Shown in pieces: positions 13,201 to 23,800 of a stretch of 64,000 bases of DNA. The stretch is from Brachionus plicatilis. Its lineage: Eukaryota; Rotifera; Eurotatoria; Ploima; Brachionidae. The notes below the pieces were generated by a model, which was not told where the DNA came from, made no database searches, and saw only the letters and a list, made by a program, of their open reading frames with translations. The translations under genes and the position numbers were made by a program. Numbering within the stretch: the stretch's first letter is position 1; the number at the start of each line of letters is the position of its first letter. The stretch is from the NCBI GenBank assembly GCA_010279815.1, contig QEOQ01000508.1, positions 6,352,904 to 6,416,903 of the forward strand, given 5' to 3'.

Positions 13201-16200
13201 TCATCCTTATTTTTTAAACAAGACGGACGGATATTTGATAAACGTAAAAAAGATTGAATAATATTAATAATGTAAGTAATTCATTAAATAAAAAATTTTA
13301 GCAATGTGAAATTTTAGTACAAAAATTACAGTACAAAAAGTAAAAACGTTATAATTTATTTTCTAATTGTGCAAAAATGGTTCTATAAAGAGCACAATAT
13401 TGTACAAATTTATACAAACCAATTCCAAGCTCTGCAAAAACATTACAATTTATTCCATATTTTAATCAAATATATTTTGATGGTGTGTATTTTACAAAAA
13501 ATTGTAGAATTTTTGCAGAGCTTGGAATTGGTTTGTATAAATTTGTACAATATTGTGCTCTTTATAGAACCATTTTTGCACAATTAGAAAATAAATTATA
13601 ACGTTTTTACTTTTTGTGGTGTGATTTTTTTTCAAAAATTTCACATTGCTAAATATTTTATTCAAAAAGAGAAAATTCAGATAAAAAAATCCTTAAAAGC
13701 TTTTCGTTTCTTAGACTGACTTTAATTAACAAATTTATTCTCATATAAATCGATTCAATTTTTCGACGCAAGTTTACAATACAAGATATTTATGTGTTTG
13801 AATCTTTTATAATTAAATTTTGATCGATTTATGTGAATTTTAAATCTTCAAGATTTTTTTAATCAAAAATTTAAATGGATTTTGTTTGATTATTATTTTT
13901 GAAATTTTATTTTAGTATTTATGTTTTTTTTTTCACTTTTTAGGAAGTTAATTTTCAGATTTTTTTATGTGTTGTTTTTTATTATTCACTTTTTTTATCC
14001 CTATCTAATCTTGGACCAAACAAGACTGGTTATCCAATTTATTATTTTTTTTCCAATATGTGAATCATGAATGACCGCCGAATTTAAAACCTTTATATTA
14101 TATTTCATATTTATATTTTATATTTAAATTTTTTTCAAGTTGTAAAGGAAAAAATAATTCCCAAAAAAGTTAACTCAGATAGACCGAGAACAAAAAAACT
14201 GGACCAAACCGAAAAAATTGTTATTAAATCTGTTAAAAATAGAAAAGAGGAAGTTCAGAATGAGTTTAGAGAGGTTAAAACAAAATTGAATAATCAATTG
14301 AGAGAAAAAGAAAATCAAAATTTTGACAATACTTCCAGAAAAGTGGAACGTTCACAAGATATTCTCAAGAGAAGTGTGTCCGATCTTCTGCCCACTAACA
14401 AAAAAACATGGGATTTGTATCGAGCCCAGAAAAAACTTGAAGAAAAACGAATCAGGAATAAAAAACAGGAAATAAATCAACAAAATAAATCAATTACTAA
14501 TGATCCCACAGAAATTGTGGAAAATGTGGACACATTGGATAACGAAAATGACAAAAATATAAGATTAGACAAATCAATTACTAATGATCCCACAGAAATT
14601 GTGGAAAATGTGGACACATTGGATAACGAAAATGACAAAAATATAAGATTAGACAAATCAATTACTAATGATCCCACTGAAATTTTGGAAAATGTGGACA
14701 CATTGGATAACGAAAATGACAAAAATATAAAACTAGATAAATCTTTAACTTCTTATTCAATTCATAAATTAGAAAAGATTGGTCAGTTGATCGAAATTGA
14801 AAACGAGCCTGATAATGACTATGAAGAAGAAGATGATGAAAGAGACCAAGAGGAATATGAATTTAAAACAATTAAGATGTTTTCATCCGATACTAAAGAT
14901 TTAGAAAAAAATTTGAACATAGATTCAAAATTTGACCGCGAAAATACTGATCAAATATTAAATGAACAAAAAAAAACTAAAAATTCAAAAGATATTCTCG
15001 CTGGAATCACTAAACGAGTTGTATTAGCCGATACTGAACAACTGAAAAAATTAAATAAAGATTTTATTCGAAAATATAATTCGATTGATACAAGCAATGA
15101 CGAAAAGGGTCACATAATGGAGCCATTGGACCTAAAGTCTAATTATGGAAACTTTAAATTCAGAAGATCTAATCAGAATAAAAAAATTCGCGAAATTGAA
15201 TACAATCAATTATTGGAGTGTTTGAGTAAAATTCAAAATAATTCTTTAACTTAAATTTTAATATTTTTTAGTAATTAGAGGCCTCGATTTGCATAAACAT
15301 TATGAAAGATTGTTGCCCCAAAGTTCATTTATTAAAGAAGAATCGTTTGTTCCGGTGCCTTATTTTAAAGATTTTTTGGTCGTCCACTCTTATAATACAA
15401 AGATGCCACTTAGACATAGTACACATTTAGAGCGATGTCCATCTAAAACACCAAATACCCCGGCTAATTCAAATTATGAGTCACATGGTACAAATTCTAG
15501 TGAAACAGTACCCAAAAATGTTTACCCCATTAGAAAGATAAATAACAGACATTTGAGAAAACAGCAAAATTTGGTCAGAAATATCGCCAAAGTCGGCGAT
15601 CTTGAACTCAATCATTTATTCCTAATAAATAAATGTAAGACTAAAAAAATAATTTTATTTTTCATTTATATTTTTTTTTCAAGTGCTCATTTCTTATGAT
15701 GCTCAAAATTTAAACCATTTTTACAAAACAATAAATTCAAGTCTGAAAAATTATCTTGATCGTTTGCATTCTCGAATTCCGCAGAGAATAGTGCCTTTAA
15801 TTTGGAATGATCCCGTAATGCAAAAACTAGCAATGGTGATAAGTTCGTCTAAAAAATCAAAAGAAAAAACTGGAAATAAAAAGTTTAGACATGAGGCTCC
15901 TTCAAAAAGTGGAAATTTTCTCACAAATACGAAATTAGACCTTCATAAGTCTCTTAATATTCATTTAACACCATTACATCAGAGACAGTAAAAATAAATA
16001 TTTTTTGCAAACTATAAGATTTAATTTTTAAAAAAACAACCAGGGAAAAATTTCTTTAGATTTACATTATTTTTTTAATTTGTAAACTAAATTTTTTATT
16101 TTAGAACAAATCAATTTAAACCATGTGTTAACCAAATATCCAAATTGAGTGCTTATAAGAGTGTTCTGAATTCGTGGCCTATATTCAAATCAGAAGACAC

Positions 16201-16393
16201 AATGCGTAATAGAGCCCTTAAAAGACGACTTTATCATCAATTGTTGAACATGAAACATGACTATATGAAACTTCAATGGAGATATATGTTGAATGCAACT
16301 CGAACTGATGAAATGCAAGCACAGACTAGCCGCTTATTTCTTCCCCCTTTAAGTGTTAAATCTCATCTCTATTATCCACCAGGAAGCATATGA
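10293..16393 (+). CDS. Unrecognised 1239-residue protein, ten exons
   Basis: Exons that join in frame with GT-AG borders: 10293-10544, 10593-10713, 10759-10936, 11017-11293, 12169-12458, 12521-13080, 14140-15225, 15272-15634, 15684-15987, 16105-16393 (3720 nt, stop TGA). The second exon could instead start at 10590, adding one codon. I do not recognise the family. Visible features are an acidic Glu/Ser patch in exon 2, helical leucine-rich stretches in exons 3-6 that could be HEAT/ARM-like, and a Lys/Glu-rich low-complexity run at the end of exon 6. Exon 7 has three tandem copies of a 28-residue repeat followed by an acidic run. The C-terminus is basic and Tyr/Trp-containing, ending near LYYPPGSI. 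No signal peptide or membrane segment is seen, so it is probably intracellular. Intron 6 carries a MITE. The start is the first ATG of an open exon and upstream exons cannot be excluded. Confidence 0.75.
11294..12168 (+). other. Intron 4 of the 1239-residue protein gene
   Basis: This 875-bp gap between in-frame exons starts GTAAATT and ends TTTTTTCCAG. It is AT-rich with no coding frame and no repeat I can identify. Most other introns of this gene are 45-120 bp, so this one and intron 6 are unusually long. Confidence 0.6.
13299..13651. mobile_element. MITE with about 140-bp near-perfect inverted repeats, in intron 6
   Basis: The ends read TAGCAATGTGAAATTTT and its reverse complement. From about 13340 to 13440 the left arm (GTTATAATTTATTTTCTAAT, then GAGCACAATATTGTACAAAT, then CCAAGCTCTGCAAAA) is repeated in reverse complement at about 13509-13606 with almost no mismatch. 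The element sits inside the 1059-bp intron between exons 6 and 7 of the 1239-residue protein gene. The 72-codon frame across it is a by-product of the inverted repeat. High arm identity suggests a recent insertion. Confidence 0.85.
14487..14738 (+). repeat. Three tandem 84-bp units coding a 28-residue repeat
   Basis: Units at 14487-14570, 14571-14654 and 14655-14738 encode KSITNDPTEI followed by VENVDTLDNENDKNIRLD. Units 1 and 2 look identical. Unit 3 differs by a few bases (ACT for ACA; TTG for GTG giving Leu; AAACTA near its end). The unit is a multiple of three, so copy number can change without breaking the frame of the surrounding gene. Confidence 0.92.
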
Positions 16394-17353
16394 GAGGAAA
16401 ATGTCCTAATTTTGTAATTTAGAAAAAATTATTTTTAACTGATATTTATTTTAAATCAATAATAAAACTTATTCTTAAAACAAGAATCTGTATCTAAATT
16501 TTAATTCTAAATTATTAAGATTTTTGGTGTCCTAAAAGAAGGAATTTTAAAATTAAAAATCTATCTTTTAAATTTATTACCAAAAAAATTTTGATAAATC
16601 AATATTTAATGTACCATTTGAAGCATCTTCTTCTGAAAAATATTTCAAAATTATTTTACAGCAACAATGCAATATTACAACTACAATTTTCTGTTTTTAC
16701 AAGAGTTTTCTTAATAAGATTAGTGTAAATCTTTGCCAATTGAGTTAGTTGAAGCATCATCAATCAAGAATTTAAAAATCAGGTTTTCATGGCTGGTAGA
16801 TCTTTCGGACAAAGCCACTTCCAATCAGACAATTTTAACTAAATGAAATTAGTTAAAATTAATTTTTGAAATTTAAATTTAAATTTGATAAAAAAAATAA
16901 ATATTTTATCCTGAATAAATTTTAAGTCAATTAAAGTTCTACATTCTAGTCGAATTTGTACATTGTACGATTAAATTTAGCATATACATATCAAAATTCA
17001 TCATAAACGCTGATATCTTGGTATTGTCTATGTTCATTGTTGCATAGCTGGTTAGTCCGGGTTTCTCATTGAAATTAATTTTCTTTCTTAGTGATAAATC
17101 TTCTCCATTCTTTAGCTTTGTCCAAACAACTCCAATTTTTTTGCTATGATAAGTTGGAGACTTATGACTCGTACAAGGATGCTTTAGCTGCAGTTTCAAC
17201 ACACAGCGAACAACAATGGGCTCAGCTAAATATCAAAGACACCTTCGAGGGACAGAAAAAGCTATCAAGGCTCTTTTTTTTTATTTATTCTATTTAAAAA
17301 CAGTTTAATATCAATTTTGGCAAAATGTCAACAAAATTATGCAATAAATACAA

Positions 17354-17521
17354 AAAGCGTCAAATTGACACCGTCGGTCTTTAGAGGTATATTTTTATTT
17401 TTGTTTTGGATACCAAATAAAGTTGGTGAAATAAAATTACCAAAAACTTTTTTCAAAAAAAAAACATTTAAAGAATTATACTCAAAAAGTGTCAAATTGA
17501 CACCGCGGTCCTTTGAGTGTT
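17354..17521 (+). repeat. Two direct copies of a GTCAAATTGACACCG motif
   Basis: The words GTCAAATTGACACCGTCGG (17358 on) and GTCAAATTGACACCGCGG (17490 on) are each followed by TCTTT/TCCTTT and GAG. GTCAAATTGAC is itself a perfect palindrome. The spacing is about 130 bp. They may be the ends of a small direct-repeat element or two protein-binding sites; nothing else distinguishes these. Confidence 0.45.
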
Positions 17522-18639
17522 AAAGCCATCATACCAAACTGTTTCTTTTGAATTTTAGAAAAATATGGAATAAATATTTTTATATAAAATATATAAAGAT
17601 TGGTGTTGTAAATTAAAAAAAAAAAGAAAAATCCTAATACAGAAGTGATTAAATTCATTGATTTAAAATTTATTTTCTTTTTCAAAAATCAAAAAAAAAT
17701 CCAAAAAAATATTTAAAACATATTAAACTTAATTTTGTTAAAAATTCAAAATAATCTGTTCGATATTTCTTTTAGGTTTATTTATTGATAAAATCGATTT
17801 TTTTTTGGCTTTTTTAATTAAAGTATTATTAGAAAATGTTTTAAAAAAAAAATCATGCCAAAAGATGATTAAATTTTTAGTTTTTAGTTAAAAATGATAG
17901 TTCAAATGAGTTCAGATTTTTTTTGATTAAAAAATGGTTATAATTTTTTGAACATTTGTTAATTTACAAACTGATTTTGAAAAAAAAATGACGTGGCTAT
18001 ATACTTGACCATCTTGTCTAAATAAAGGCACATAATAAATAAAAATTAAAAAAGACAATTTTCGAAATTTATAGACAAAATTCCACTAATAGAAATAAAA
18101 AGTAAAGTGGTAAAACAATATTTAGCTCGCTGTCTATTATTAACTATTGACAAAATTAAAAGTCAATCAATTACTATTATTTGAAATTACTGACTATATT
18201 GAAGGATCAGCATATTTTTGTTTTAAGTTGAATTGACAGAATTGCTGAATTCATAATTACTTGTAAACTTTTAATATTAATTTCTAAGAATGAGTTTTGA
18301 AAAGGAAAAGAAAAATAATAATAAGAGTAAAGTAAAGTTAGATTCACTAAAGATAATAAACAAAGTTTTTTAATTTACTGAAGGAATTTTTGCTCAAAAA
18401 AGAGTAATAAATAAATGATAACAATAGGAACCAGTCGATAAATGTGATATCTTAATTTTGAAATAGAAAATGAGAGTGAAAATCTATTAAAAAATTAAAT
18501 ATTGTTACGCAGCATTAAGGGTCATTTATAAACTTCAGTATAATTGTTCCTCGTCTGATCAAAAGAAAAGACTGATTCTTATTACTTAAAATTAGTTAAT
18601 CAATAAAATAAGAAGATTTTACTTTAAACCGCAAAACGG

Positions 18640-18780
18640 TTAATATTACATCATTTTACGTGATTTTACATCAAAAAATGTAAGATTACATAAAATCACA
18701 TCATAAGTAGGCTATTATAAAAGTAATAAAATTTAATCTTACGTAAAATGATGTAAAATTACGTAATTTAAGTTATTTCA
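18640..18780. repeat. Cluster of ATTTTACGT/ACGTAAAAT palindromic words
   Basis: Several words (CATCATTTTACGTGATTTTA, CTTACGTAAAATGATG, AAAATTACGTAA) form overlapping inverted repeats over about 140 bp. The same vocabulary appears in the MITE at 33653-33847, so this may be a degraded member of a related family. The ends are not clear enough to define an element. Confidence 0.4.
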
Positions 18781-19191
18781 AGTAAAACTTAATAAAAATG
18801 CTAACGACAAGAAAGTACAATTTTTTGATCTAAAATTCAATCTTTTTAGTATTTTAAACTTTTTTTCAACTTGTAATTTTTCAATTTTTTACATAGTTTA
18901 ACACAAAATGATGTAATAAGCTGATAAGCTGTAAATACTTAAACTTTATTTTTCATTTTTTTTAAAAGATAATTTCATGTTTTCAAAGGGTTCATCAGTA
19001 TTTACAAATAAAAAAAGTGACAAATCTTCTAAAAAAATCTTCGAAAAACATTTTTCAAATCTTTATCAATCGCCAAAATCTATAAAAAAATAAACTTTAC
19101 CAGTTCTGCTGTTTTAAGTAAAACACTGTATTTTATTATACAAAATAACATAATATTGACTGTTATAGATATGTAATTAGTAGTAGTAGTA

Positions 19192-20088
19192 AAATAAACT
19201 GCTGTACAGATTTCTCTATACGAGTGCTATGCACTTAGACCTGGTAGGCTTTAGCAGCTTCCATTCATTTTGAAACCACTCATCCAATCTCGCCTTGAAC
19301 TTGTTCAATGTTTGGGCTTCAATCACGCTATTAGGTAGACTGTTCCACAAAGTCACAATACGATTAATCAAAAACTCGTGTCTAGCATTACATCGCCTTA
19401 TTTTTTCTCGTCTTAATTTACTCTTGTTTAACTTAAGATTATGATTTGTCGATGAAGAGGCATAATTTAATCCATTTTCCAAATCAACTGATTCCATTAC
19501 TTTTATAATTTTATAAATTTGGATCAAATCACCTCTTTTTCTTCTCAACTCCAAGGAAGTGAGGTCTAGCTTTTTCAGACGTTCTCAATACTCTAAGCGC
19601 TTGATGCTTTTGACCAGTCTAGTTGCTCTGCGTAGAACGCTTTCTAATAATTTGATATCCTTTTTCAGATGCGGGCACCACGCGCTTATACGGCAATCCA
19701 AATGAGGTCTAACAAGAGATGAATTTAAAATCCTGAGCGACTCGAGACCAATTTTTCTGAAAGAGTTCCTAATCATGCCAATAGCTCTGTTTGCTTTATT
19801 TACGACTGAGTTAACTTGATGAGGCCATTTCAAATCATTTGAAATTATAACACCCAGATCATGTTCTTTGTCTGATTTTGATAACTCATGCCGATTTCCA
19901 TCTTTGTCAGTCATCGAATAACTGAAACATTTGTTATGTTTACCTAGGTGCATAACTTTGCGTATTTTGATAATACGTTCCAAGATTTTACAACACACCG
20001 AAGTAAACGATACGGGCATATAATTTGAGACTTCAATTTTTGAACCTGACTTATGTAGAGGTGTAACGTTTGCTTGCTTCCATTTTTT
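19192..20088 (-). mobile_element. CR1-like LINE, 5'-truncated and internally deleted (LINE C)
   Basis: On the minus strand the sequence begins with reverse-transcriptase finger residues (WKQANVTPLHKSGSK, then VSFTSVCCKILERII) after a poly-A run. It then jumps directly to the post-palm region (KVMHLGKHN, SKSDKEHDLGVIISNDLKW, NKANRAIGMIRNSF). The whole catalytic palm is missing, yet the frame is kept through 19585. An in-frame TGA at about 19582 separates this from the C-terminal block 19216-19554 (LRREKIRRCNARHEFLINRI, ending WFQNEWKLLKP). The 3' end is followed by a (TAC)n simple repeat at about 19180-19195. The block order and wording are those of CR1-clade ORF2. The copy is dead. Confidence 0.85.
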
Positions 20089-20884
20089 TTTTTTTAAGAG
20101 TTAATTTAATGTTTTAAAGTAATTTAAATTTTTTAATAAATCAATGTTCAATTTAAAAAGAAAAATTTTTTTGTATAAAAATTAAGATACAAAATTAAAA
20201 ATTAGAATCTTTTAAAAATTTAATACAATTAAGATAATTTTGTCATCAAAAAATATTTCCAAATGAAAAAAAAATTTATATTTTATTTTTCCTTGAAGCT
20301 TGTTAAATTTGTTGATAATTTTTTTTTTTCTGTAGTAAAATTTAAGTTATAAAATCAAGTTAGATTTGCAATTTATTTAAAATAACCAGAAACTTTCGAA
20401 CAAAAAGGATATAGAGAATTTCTTTTTATCTCACTAATCAAATTCTATTTTAAACTGTTAAAAAATTTCAAAAAAATAAAAATTTATTTCCAAACTGATT
20501 TTTTTAATTTATGCACTAGAATCTCTCTAGCTAAAAAAAAAAATGAATCATTTGATTGATGATTATTAGCCCAAATAATCGATGTGGCTATTCAACAAAG
20601 CCCAAATTCATAATCCTATTTATCTTATCTGAACCTATACAAAAATCGAGTGGAAAAAAAATCGCTTAAATTTTTCTATTTTGAAATTTGCATTCATACG
20701 AATGCATGCAAAATACTCTAATCTTGATACGTTCTTAGTTTTTGCTTGTTCAATTCGAAAATCATAATGTTGACGTGTTATATTTAAATTTCATACTTCT
20801 ATTTTTTATAAATTTTTCAAATTTTTCATTAGTATAGAACACAAAATTGTCATTTATTCAAAAGTAAATACTTTTCTGTTCGTA
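20089..20884. other. Intergenic DNA and SEC24 5' region
   Basis: AT-rich sequence with no supported coding region. The last 100-150 bp before 20885 should contain the SEC24 promoter and leader. No distinct TATA or initiator element can be chosen with confidence. Confidence 0.5.
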
Positions 20885-23800
20885 ATGCAGCCTAATTATC
20901 AGCCGATGCCAAATCAAGCGTCTCAGAACGAAATGGCATCTGTCGCAGCACAGTACACCAAACCACCCATGAACCCGGCATTTATGCCACCTCCAATGTC
21001 TGCGTTCCAAAGACCACCACAATCAAACCAGCCACCACAGACAAATCCGGCTCTGGTCCGACCTCCAGCCGATCTTTCGCAGCAAGTATCCAATTTATCC
21101 TTGAACCAGCCAGCTAGCACAGCTTCCCCAAATTTCTACCAACAACAACCGTCAATGCCTAGACCACCAATGGGCCAGCTTCCCAATGGACACCCTCAGC
21201 CACCGGCTTCTTTCAATCGGCCACCGCCACCTGGCTCTCAGCAAACTTTGCATAATTTCGCGCCTCAACCACCAAACAATTACAATAGACCCCCTTCGCT
21301 CCCATCATCCCAACAGCAAACTCCAGCTCTCTCATCACAGCCATCGCCGTCACCTATTAATTTCTCATCACAACCACCATCAATGCCACAACCACATCCT
21401 ATGGCACAACCACAACATATGACACAACCTCCATCAATGTCACATCCATCAATGTCACAACCTCCATTAATGTCGCAACCTCCATCAATGTCACATCCAC
21501 CAATGTCACAACCTCCATTAATGTCGCAACCTCCATCAATGTCACATCCACCAATGTCGCAACCTCCATTAATGTCGCAACCTCCATCAATGTCACATCC
21601 ACCAATGTCGCAACCTCCATCAATGTCACATCCACCAATGTCGCAACCTCCATCAATGTCACAACCTCCATTAATGACACAGCCACCACCTATGGGCTAT
21701 AACCAAGCATTTAATCAACCACCATCAAATAGCTTGCCCCAACAAGGAATGGGCCCAAATTATGCATCACAAGCAGGACAGGCTGGTGCGTTTGGTGCAC
21801 ATAATGCAGCCACAGGTGGCTATCCGAACCAAGGTGGTATGTATGGCGCGAATAATGCAGCCACCGGTGGTTATCAGCCACAAGGTGTATACAACCAGGG
21901 GGGCATGGGGCCGTATGGGGGTGCGATGAGACCGCCAGTGCCAGGACAGACTCCTCAGCCCATGTACGAACAGCAGCAGGCACAGCAAAAAATGGACATG
22001 GATCAGATACCAAATCCGATTGAAGTGATGCAAGCCAATGAGAGCAAATTTGGTGGACAATTTTTCGAGACAAATGAGAGTGGCAAAATGCCGCCATTGA
22101 CCACAACCAACTTCACATGCAAAGACATGGGCAACTGTAATCCAAGATTTATTCGCTCAAGCATGTACTCAGTGCCGAACAATGCCGACTTGCTCAAACA
22201 ATCAAAGCTGCCACTAGTTCTAAGCTTGACACCTTTTGCCGAATTGGCCGAGGGAGAAAGCGAGCCGCCCGTGAGCGACATGGGCGAAATGGGACCGATC
22301 AGATGCAAGCGATGCAAGGCCTACATGTGTCCGTTCATGCAGTTTGTGGACAATGGCAAAAAATTCCAGTGTCCATTCTGCGAGGACATCACCCAAGTGA
22401 GCCAAGAGTACTTCAACCACTTGGACCACATGGGCAAACGAGTGGACACGTACGAACGAGCCGAGCTGTGCTGCGGCTCCTACGAATTCACAGCCACCAA
22501 GGACTATTGCCGCAATCAAAGCCTACCTCAAAGTCCCGCCATCATATTCATGATTGACGTGTCCGTGAACAGCATACGCAGTGGCCTGCTCCACGTTCTC
22601 TGTCCTTACATCAAGGACGTCCTATTGCCCAATTTGCCGCGTGACTCGCTCAACCCGGCAGCCGATCAATCGGACCTGAAGGTCGGCTTTGTCACCTATG
22701 ACAAAGAGCTGCACTTCTACAATCTAAAAAGCTCGCTGGCCGCGCCACAAATGATGATTGTGAGCGACATCGACGAAGTCTTTGTGCCCATACTGGACGG
22801 CTTTCTGGTCCGATTGAGCGAGTCGCGCACTGTCATTGAAAATTTGCTCGACTCGCTGCCATCCATGTTCCAGGAGAACAAAGAAACAGAGATAGTGCTC
22901 GGGCCTGTGGTCGAGGCGGGCATTGACGCGCTCAAATCGGCCAATCTGGCCGGAAAATTGTTCATCTTTCACACCAATTTGCCAAATTGTGTGGCCCCGG
23001 GCCAATTGAAGATGAGAGATGACAAAAAGCTGCTCGCCACTGACAAAGAAAAGCTTCTTTTGTCGCCCCAAAATGACTACTATGCTCAGCTGGGCAAAAA
23101 GTGTGTCGAGAATGGATGCACCATTGATCTGTTTGTGATGCCCAATCAATACTGTGACCTGGCCACGCTGAGCGATTTGACGCGCAAGACCAGCGGTCAG
23201 ATTTACAAGTATGACTTTTTCATGGCCGACACACATGGCCAGCGTTTGTGCGAGGACTTGAAGTATGCTGTGGACAAAACGGTGGCTTTTGACGCTGTCA
23301 TGAAGGTCAGGACTAGCACAGGCATCAGGCCGGTGGACTATATTGGCAATTTTGGCATGTATGGCAACGACATTGAGCTGGCTGGCGTGAACAAGCAGAC
23401 TTCGCTGGCCGTCGAGCTCAAACACGACGACAAACTGAATGAAAATGCCAAGGTGTACATCCAGGCGGCTTTGTTGTACACGTCGTTGTCTGGCCAGCGC
23501 AGGATCCGCGTCCACAATCTGAGCCTCAATGTTTGTACTCAATACTCGCAAGTCTATTCCACTTGTGAACTTGATTGTATGGTCAATTACATGGCTAAAT
23601 TGGCATGCAGGTCGATCACAGTGTCGTCGCCAAAGTCTATTAGGGAAAATCTTGTCAACCAAGTGTCACACATTTTGGCTACCTATCGCAAAAATTGCAC
23701 CAATTCGCCAGCCAAAGGCCAGTTCATTTTGCCCGAAACCCTCAAATTACTTCCCGTATTTTCGAACAGTCTGCTTAAATCGGACGCCATTTCTGGCTCT

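Larger units (their letters stand above)
16394..19191. other. Intergenic DNA with scattered fragments
   Basis: No complete gene is supported. A coding-like fragment lies at about 16940-17280: the + strand carries YDSYKDALAAVSTHSEQQW and the - strand is also open, so neither strand is convincing. Two copies of a short motif lie at 17354-17521. A cluster of palindromic ACGTAAAAT/ATTTTACGT words lies at about 18640-18780. The rest is plain AT-rich sequence. Confidence 0.5.

Noticed and set aside
13369..13587. 72-codon frame at the intron 6 MITE
   Set aside because: It lies across a near-perfect inverted repeat, so its open frame is a symmetry effect; no protein features.
21399..22519. Several short minus-strand frames over the SEC24 N-terminus
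   Set aside because: Antisense shadows of the repeat-rich SEC24 coding sequence; no independent signal.
22724..23662. 312-codon minus-strand frame antisense to SEC24
   Set aside because: A by-product of the GC-rich, codon-biased SEC24 exon; SEC24 homology on the + strand explains the whole stretch.
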